This document shows positions 32,501 to 34,612 of a DNA stretch of 34,612 nucleotides, piece by piece. Origin of the DNA: Sphingobacteriaceae bacterium (GTDB lineage: Bacteria > Bacteroidota > Bacteroidia > UBA7662); assembly GCA_013824115.1 (NCBI GenBank), contig PNNG01000033.1, positions 1 through 34,612 on the forward strand, given 5' to 3'. Within the stretch, counting starts at the first letter, position 1. Each line of letters starts with the position of its first letter. The notes under the pieces are model-generated. The model had not been told where the DNA came from and searched no databases. It was given only the letters and a program-made list of their open reading frames with translations. Position numbers and translations under genes: made by a program.

Positions 32501-32784
32501 ACCATGTTGAATCAAAAAAAATACTCGATGCAATGAGAATGCTTTGCAAAGGCATCTCAGAACCTATAATGGATTTGTGCAAAGAGCTCAGTGAAGAAAC
32601 CGATGACTATCACGAAATGGACGCCTATTCACAGCTTTTAAAACAAAGTATTGGCTCCATTCTTCAAACAGAAGAAGAAAAGGAAATCATGAGTTTATTC
32701 AAAAGTGGTGGCACAACATCGTTAGCGGATAAATTCAAAGGCGTTGAAGATTTTCGACTGATTTCTTTTTTGATTGTTAAATAA
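29551..32784 (+). CDS. SNF2-family helicase with PLD-like N-terminal domain
   Basis: A 1077-residue protein. Residues 1-200 resemble the phospholipase-D-like module that precedes some defence helicases (SIAASAFSIYAFEALRKELA, later LIHVHN and ANVSSFTTADLGL), but the HKD Lys and Asp are not evident, so it is probably inactive. The motor follows: DSVGLGKT (273-280), DESH (362-365), LSATPVNN, and the C-terminal lobe with ATDCISEGQNLQ and RIIQRFGRIDRIG. This is the SNF2/HepA-like arrangement and would translocate on double-stranded DNA. It starts four bases after res and ends six bases before the DUF4391 gene, so it belongs to the R-M operon. A role in remodelling or restricting DNA with the type III complex is an inference. 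Confidence 0.9.
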   Translation: MELIDNVNTKLADDLKQSIQKGSKLSIAASAFSIYAFEALRKELAKIDELRFVFTSPTFIAENLKKEVPRFFIPHLFKEAQLCGGEFELRLKNQLNQRAIAKECSKWVKEKVVFKSNKHLDRPLNGLIHVHNQTNDEHAYANVSSFTTADLGLTHKQGFPTLIQKTNFPNSKAYLDWFNQVWENQNDLEEVTQKVQAYFESAFKENAPEFIYFITLYNIFNDFLDDLSLDNLPNDQIGFKESVVWGKLFNFQKDAVIGAINKLEKYKGCILADSVGLGKTFTALGIIKYYEMRNKDVLVLCPKKLEANWNAYRYNDKNNILAADRLRYDVLFHTDLSREHGVSNGRNLEHVNWGNYGLIVIDESHNFRNNNPYADRENRYQKLLRKVVREGIETKVLMLSATPVNNRFNDLKNQLALAYEGDPEKIDAKLDTKSGIDQIFRKAQLAFNAWSKFDNEERTTERLLEMLDFDFFEMLDSLTIARSRKHITTYYDTSSIGKFPNRNKPVSIQSTLTELGEVNYEDIAEKLTLLNLAVYTPLNYILPSKIEFYKQLYEKDVRSGAAKLSQIDRDNSLRILMRINFLKRLESSVDSFRITLEGIILQIESVIKSIEIGNESDYDGIQARFEDEEFDWEADWGDEEQLIGKKVKVHIADLDTRRWLEDLREDLHVLNGLWNQVVDIRGHRDFKLQQLYSLLENKVETPFNAGNKKVIVFTAFADTANYLFEQLAPALKEKFSINTAIITGSRKHSTSKAIPSDLNMLLSCFSPRSKEKDLLYPNVTDSIDILIATDCISEGQNLQDCDYLINYDIHWNPVRIIQRFGRIDRIGSKNENITLVNFWPDITLDAYINLKQRVENRMLISNMASTGDDNLLNLAEKDLDYRKVQLQRLQDEVIDLEDLREGVSITDLGLNDFRIDLSNYIKSFGSLSNIPEGLHAVAKSTANFPPGVIFVLKNVNSSVNIDKINRLHPFYLAYIQENGSMYFNHVESKKILDAMRMLCKGISEPIMDLCKELSEETDDYHEMDAYSQLLKQSIGSILQTEEEKEIMSLFKSGGTTSLADKFKGVEDFRLISFLIVK

Positions 32785-32790
32785 GCATGC

Positions 32791-33435
32791 ATGTTTAGGC
32801 TCCCCAGCAGCTCATTGGTAAACAAAGTAATTCCAAAAAATGCCTTTGAAACATTTGCCAATCCTACGGAAAAAAGGCAATTAACAGCTGTTGTTGCCAA
32901 GATAACTTGGCTGCACAAACTCTCACCAAATACCATCAATTTAGAAGGAGATGCCGTACAGGAGCTTCAAATTTTCCAGGTTGAACTCAAAAAAAAGCAG
33001 GACATCAATGGCTTGCTCAAGCTAATTGACAAGTCAATTCCCTATCACATCATATTCATAATTCAATTTGAGCATGAGTACTATTTATCTGTTTCAGCCA
33101 AACACCTGCATCCGACAAATCCCAACAATGCCGTTATCGACTGGACTTTTACAACCGAGTGGAAAGCAATAGAACTATGGGAACATAAATTAGAACTTCG
33201 GCTCAATCTTGATCATGTATTCAACACCTTTTGCGAAAGCATTTCTGGACGAAATACTTCAGAAAAAAAGGTAATCGGTGATTTAATTGAGTACAGTAAA
33301 AAGCGAAAAGAATTAGAGCATAAAATAGCTCAAACCAAGTCTGCAATTGACAAAACAACTCAATTTAATCAAAAAGTTAATTTGAACTTGGAATTACAAC
33401 GTCTTAGGAATGAGCTTTTAAAGCTAATTGAGTAG
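32791..33435 (+). CDS. DUF4391 protein
   Basis: A 214-residue protein. It begins FRLPSSSLVNKVIPKNAFETFANPTEKRQLTAVVAKITWLHKLSPNTINL and has IPYHIIFIIQFEHEYYLSVSAKH in the middle and a basic helical or coiled-coil C-terminus (about 165-214). This is the DUF4391 layout, a protein that I know as a regular companion of SNF2-like helicases in restriction-type loci. No catalytic residues are obvious. It is the last gene of the operon, six bases after the helicase stop. A structural or adaptor role for the helicase is an inference from this constant pairing. Confidence 0.85.
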   Translation: MFRLPSSSLVNKVIPKNAFETFANPTEKRQLTAVVAKITWLHKLSPNTINLEGDAVQELQIFQVELKKKQDINGLLKLIDKSIPYHIIFIIQFEHEYYLSVSAKHLHPTNPNNAVIDWTFTTEWKAIELWEHKLELRLNLDHVFNTFCESISGRNTSEKKVIGDLIEYSKKRKELEHKIAQTKSAIDKTTQFNQKVNLNLELQRLRNELLKLIE

Positions 33436-33711
33436 TTTGACATACAAGGGTAATAAAATTGCAATCAACCTCTCAATAAGATATACGCTCCCTTAAATCC
33501 ATTTTGAGTGCAAAGCAGATTGTAATTTTTCCATGTCAAAATTACGATTCAAAATCTATCAATAAGTTTAGTACCCTGAAAATCAAACCGATGATAGTTA
33601 TGATTTTTGTCGCTTCCTTGTTATATTGCGCATAAAACTAGACGTTCGAAAAATGCCATATTTTTAGGCATCAGACACTCATCCAAGCTTCATTTATTTA
33701 AATACTGAATT
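33436..33711. other. AT-rich intergenic region after the R-M operon
   Basis: There are 276 bases without a gene. The strand is AT-rich and I see no clear terminator hairpin for the operon upstream. TTTTTG at about 33603-33608 and TATATTG at 33623-33629 are a weak promoter pair with a short spacer, so the promoter of the 33712 gene is uncertain. No repeat or RNA was recognised. Confidence 0.5.
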
Positions 33712-34398
33712 ATGTACAGGATCTCAGTTAAAGAATTGATTGACTTCAGAAGAAAGACTGCAAGAACCAAGAAAAGCATGGCGAACTCATTTAAGAAGAG
33801 AGTTGCGCCTGTTAAAAATCCGGAAGTCAAGGGAAGTGGGGGCGACTATTGGATTAGCTGCACCAGCACCATTTATGATGTCATTAAGCAGGATGATATT
33901 TCGCAATACGATGTAAAAATTGAAATTCTTAAAAGAAAAACAGAAGAAAACCAGAACGAACGAACGAAAGTTATGTATCAAAGGAACGCCAATATTCTTG
34001 AGAAATTTAAAACTTTCAATCTTCGTAAACTCAAACCCTCAGGTAAAATTGAACAACTAGGACTGTTAAAGGAGATGAAAATAATAACTATAAATGGTGT
34101 TCCAATTTATGTTAATCCAACATTAGTTTTTCAATTTGAAGAAGACGATCAATTATTAATTGGTGCAATTTGGTTGATTCCTCAAATAAACGGTCTCAAC
34201 AGAGATGAATTGACATTATGTTGTGAAACTTTGTATGCTTTTTTGAAAACCCACTATTCTCACACACATCTGATTTCTGAACTTTTTTGCGTAGTTATCG
34301 ATGCTTTCAATGCTCAACACATCTCGTATAAAAAGATTCGCACGAATAACTACAACTTAGTTTTACAGGAAACTATCGATGAAATCGTTTCTCTTTAA
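33712..34398 (+). CDS. Unknown 228-residue protein
   Basis: Not recognised. The N-terminal 60 residues are strongly basic (RRKTARTKKSMANSFKKR), followed by YWISCTSTIYDVIKQDD and a charged helix; the C-terminal half is more acidic and alternates hydrophobic strands with helices (IYVNPTLVFQFEEDDQLLIGAIWLIPQINGLNRDELTLCCETLYAFLKTHY). No signal peptide or membrane helix is visible. It is separated from the R-M operon by 276 bases, so it is a single gene. It ends 27 bases from the convergent minus-strand frame at the right edge. The basic start suggests binding to nucleic acid, which is a weak inference from composition. Confidence 0.7.
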   Translation: MYRISVKELIDFRRKTARTKKSMANSFKKRVAPVKNPEVKGSGGDYWISCTSTIYDVIKQDDISQYDVKIEILKRKTEENQNERTKVMYQRNANILEKFKTFNLRKLKPSGKIEQLGLLKEMKIITINGVPIYVNPTLVFQFEEDDQLLIGAIWLIPQINGLNRDELTLCCETLYAFLKTHYSHTHLISELFCVVIDAFNAQHISYKKIRTNNYNLVLQETIDEIVSL

Positions 34399-34425
34399 AA
34401 CCAATTCTTTTTGAGTTCTTAAATT

Positions 34426-34612
34426 TTACACTCCACCAAAATTGTCCTTGAAAATACTCTGAAAAACATGTGTAATTGATAGCATTGCTTTATTCAATTC
34501 ATCATAGACAATATCTATCGTTTTTACTTGTATAAGAATCGTTCTGGTTAGCGAAATGCCCTCAACTTCAAATTTTTTCTCAAAAGGAACACTACTCGTC
34601 TGCGGGTACAAC
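34426..34612 (-). CDS. C-terminal end of an unknown gene, cut by the window edge
   Basis: The frame stays open to the right edge on the minus strand, so this is the 3' end of a gene that starts outside the window. About 62 residues are visible: a run with VPFEKKFEVEGISLTRTILIQVKTIDIVYDELNKAMLSI and an ending in FKDNFGGV. It is not recognised. A start inside the visible part would need TTG near the edge, which is less likely. It is convergent with the 33712 gene. Confidence is moderate because so little is seen. Confidence 0.4.
   Translation of the reverse strand, partial: LYPQTSSVPFEKKFEVEGISLTRTILIQVKTIDIVYDELNKAMLSITHVFQSIFKDNFGGV

Overview
The window looks like chromosome of a member of the Bacteroidota. 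Supporting signs are near-absent Shine-Dalgarno sequences, several promoters of the Bacteroidota type (TTTG, about 19 bases, TAnnTTTG), SpII-type lipoproteins with little sequence around the Cys, PrcB-like and DUF4932-like secreted proteins, a membrane-embedded AraC regulator, and the host-like protein sequences themselves. Hand counts give about 50% GC in the left half. I cannot name the genus. No rRNA, tRNA or CRISPR array was seen.

Left half (195-13970): every gene is on the minus strand and most are housekeeping or envelope functions. In transcription order from the right these are: a membrane-bound AraC-type regulator followed by two outer-membrane-like proteins that end at a clear intrinsic terminator; a GNAT acetyltransferase; a small membrane protein; a secreted DUF4932-like protein; a Kef-type cation/proton antiporter with a cytoplasmic USP-like tail; a VOC protein; a secreted HExxH metalloprotease; a Fic AMP-transferase with an operator-like direct repeat touching its start codon; and a cluster of GH13 amylase lipoprotein, TetR regulator, small membrane protein and two PrcB-like secreted paralogues. 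The left edge (1-194) is an array of micro-palindromic repeats.

Right half (14593-34612): polarity switches to plus and the content becomes that of a defence or accessory island. It opens with a WYL regulator and an orphan antitoxin-like gene, then a Panacea-domain antitoxin with a likely toxin partner (PanAT type), a possible small RNA, and a palindrome-rich 600-base spacer. Next comes a very GC-rich two-gene block (17556-20008): a soluble AAA+ ATPase fused to an FtsH-type M41 zinc protease, translationally coupled to a 151-residue protein of unknown function. A PD-(D/E)XK nuclease follows 12 bases later, then a convergent GIY-YIG protein and an HNH-like zinc protein. The AAA+/M41 pair is my best candidate for an undescribed system.

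The rest is a tightly packed six-gene operon (22723-33435): XRE regulator, type III Mod methyltransferase, AlbA_2/HATPase protein, type III Res endonuclease, SNF2 helicase with a PLD-like N-terminus, and DUF4391. The Mod gene has an AT-rich, mosaic-looking centre with a perfect 38-base palindrome inside the coding sequence. The window ends with an unrecognised 228-residue protein and the C-terminal end of an unrecognised minus-strand gene.
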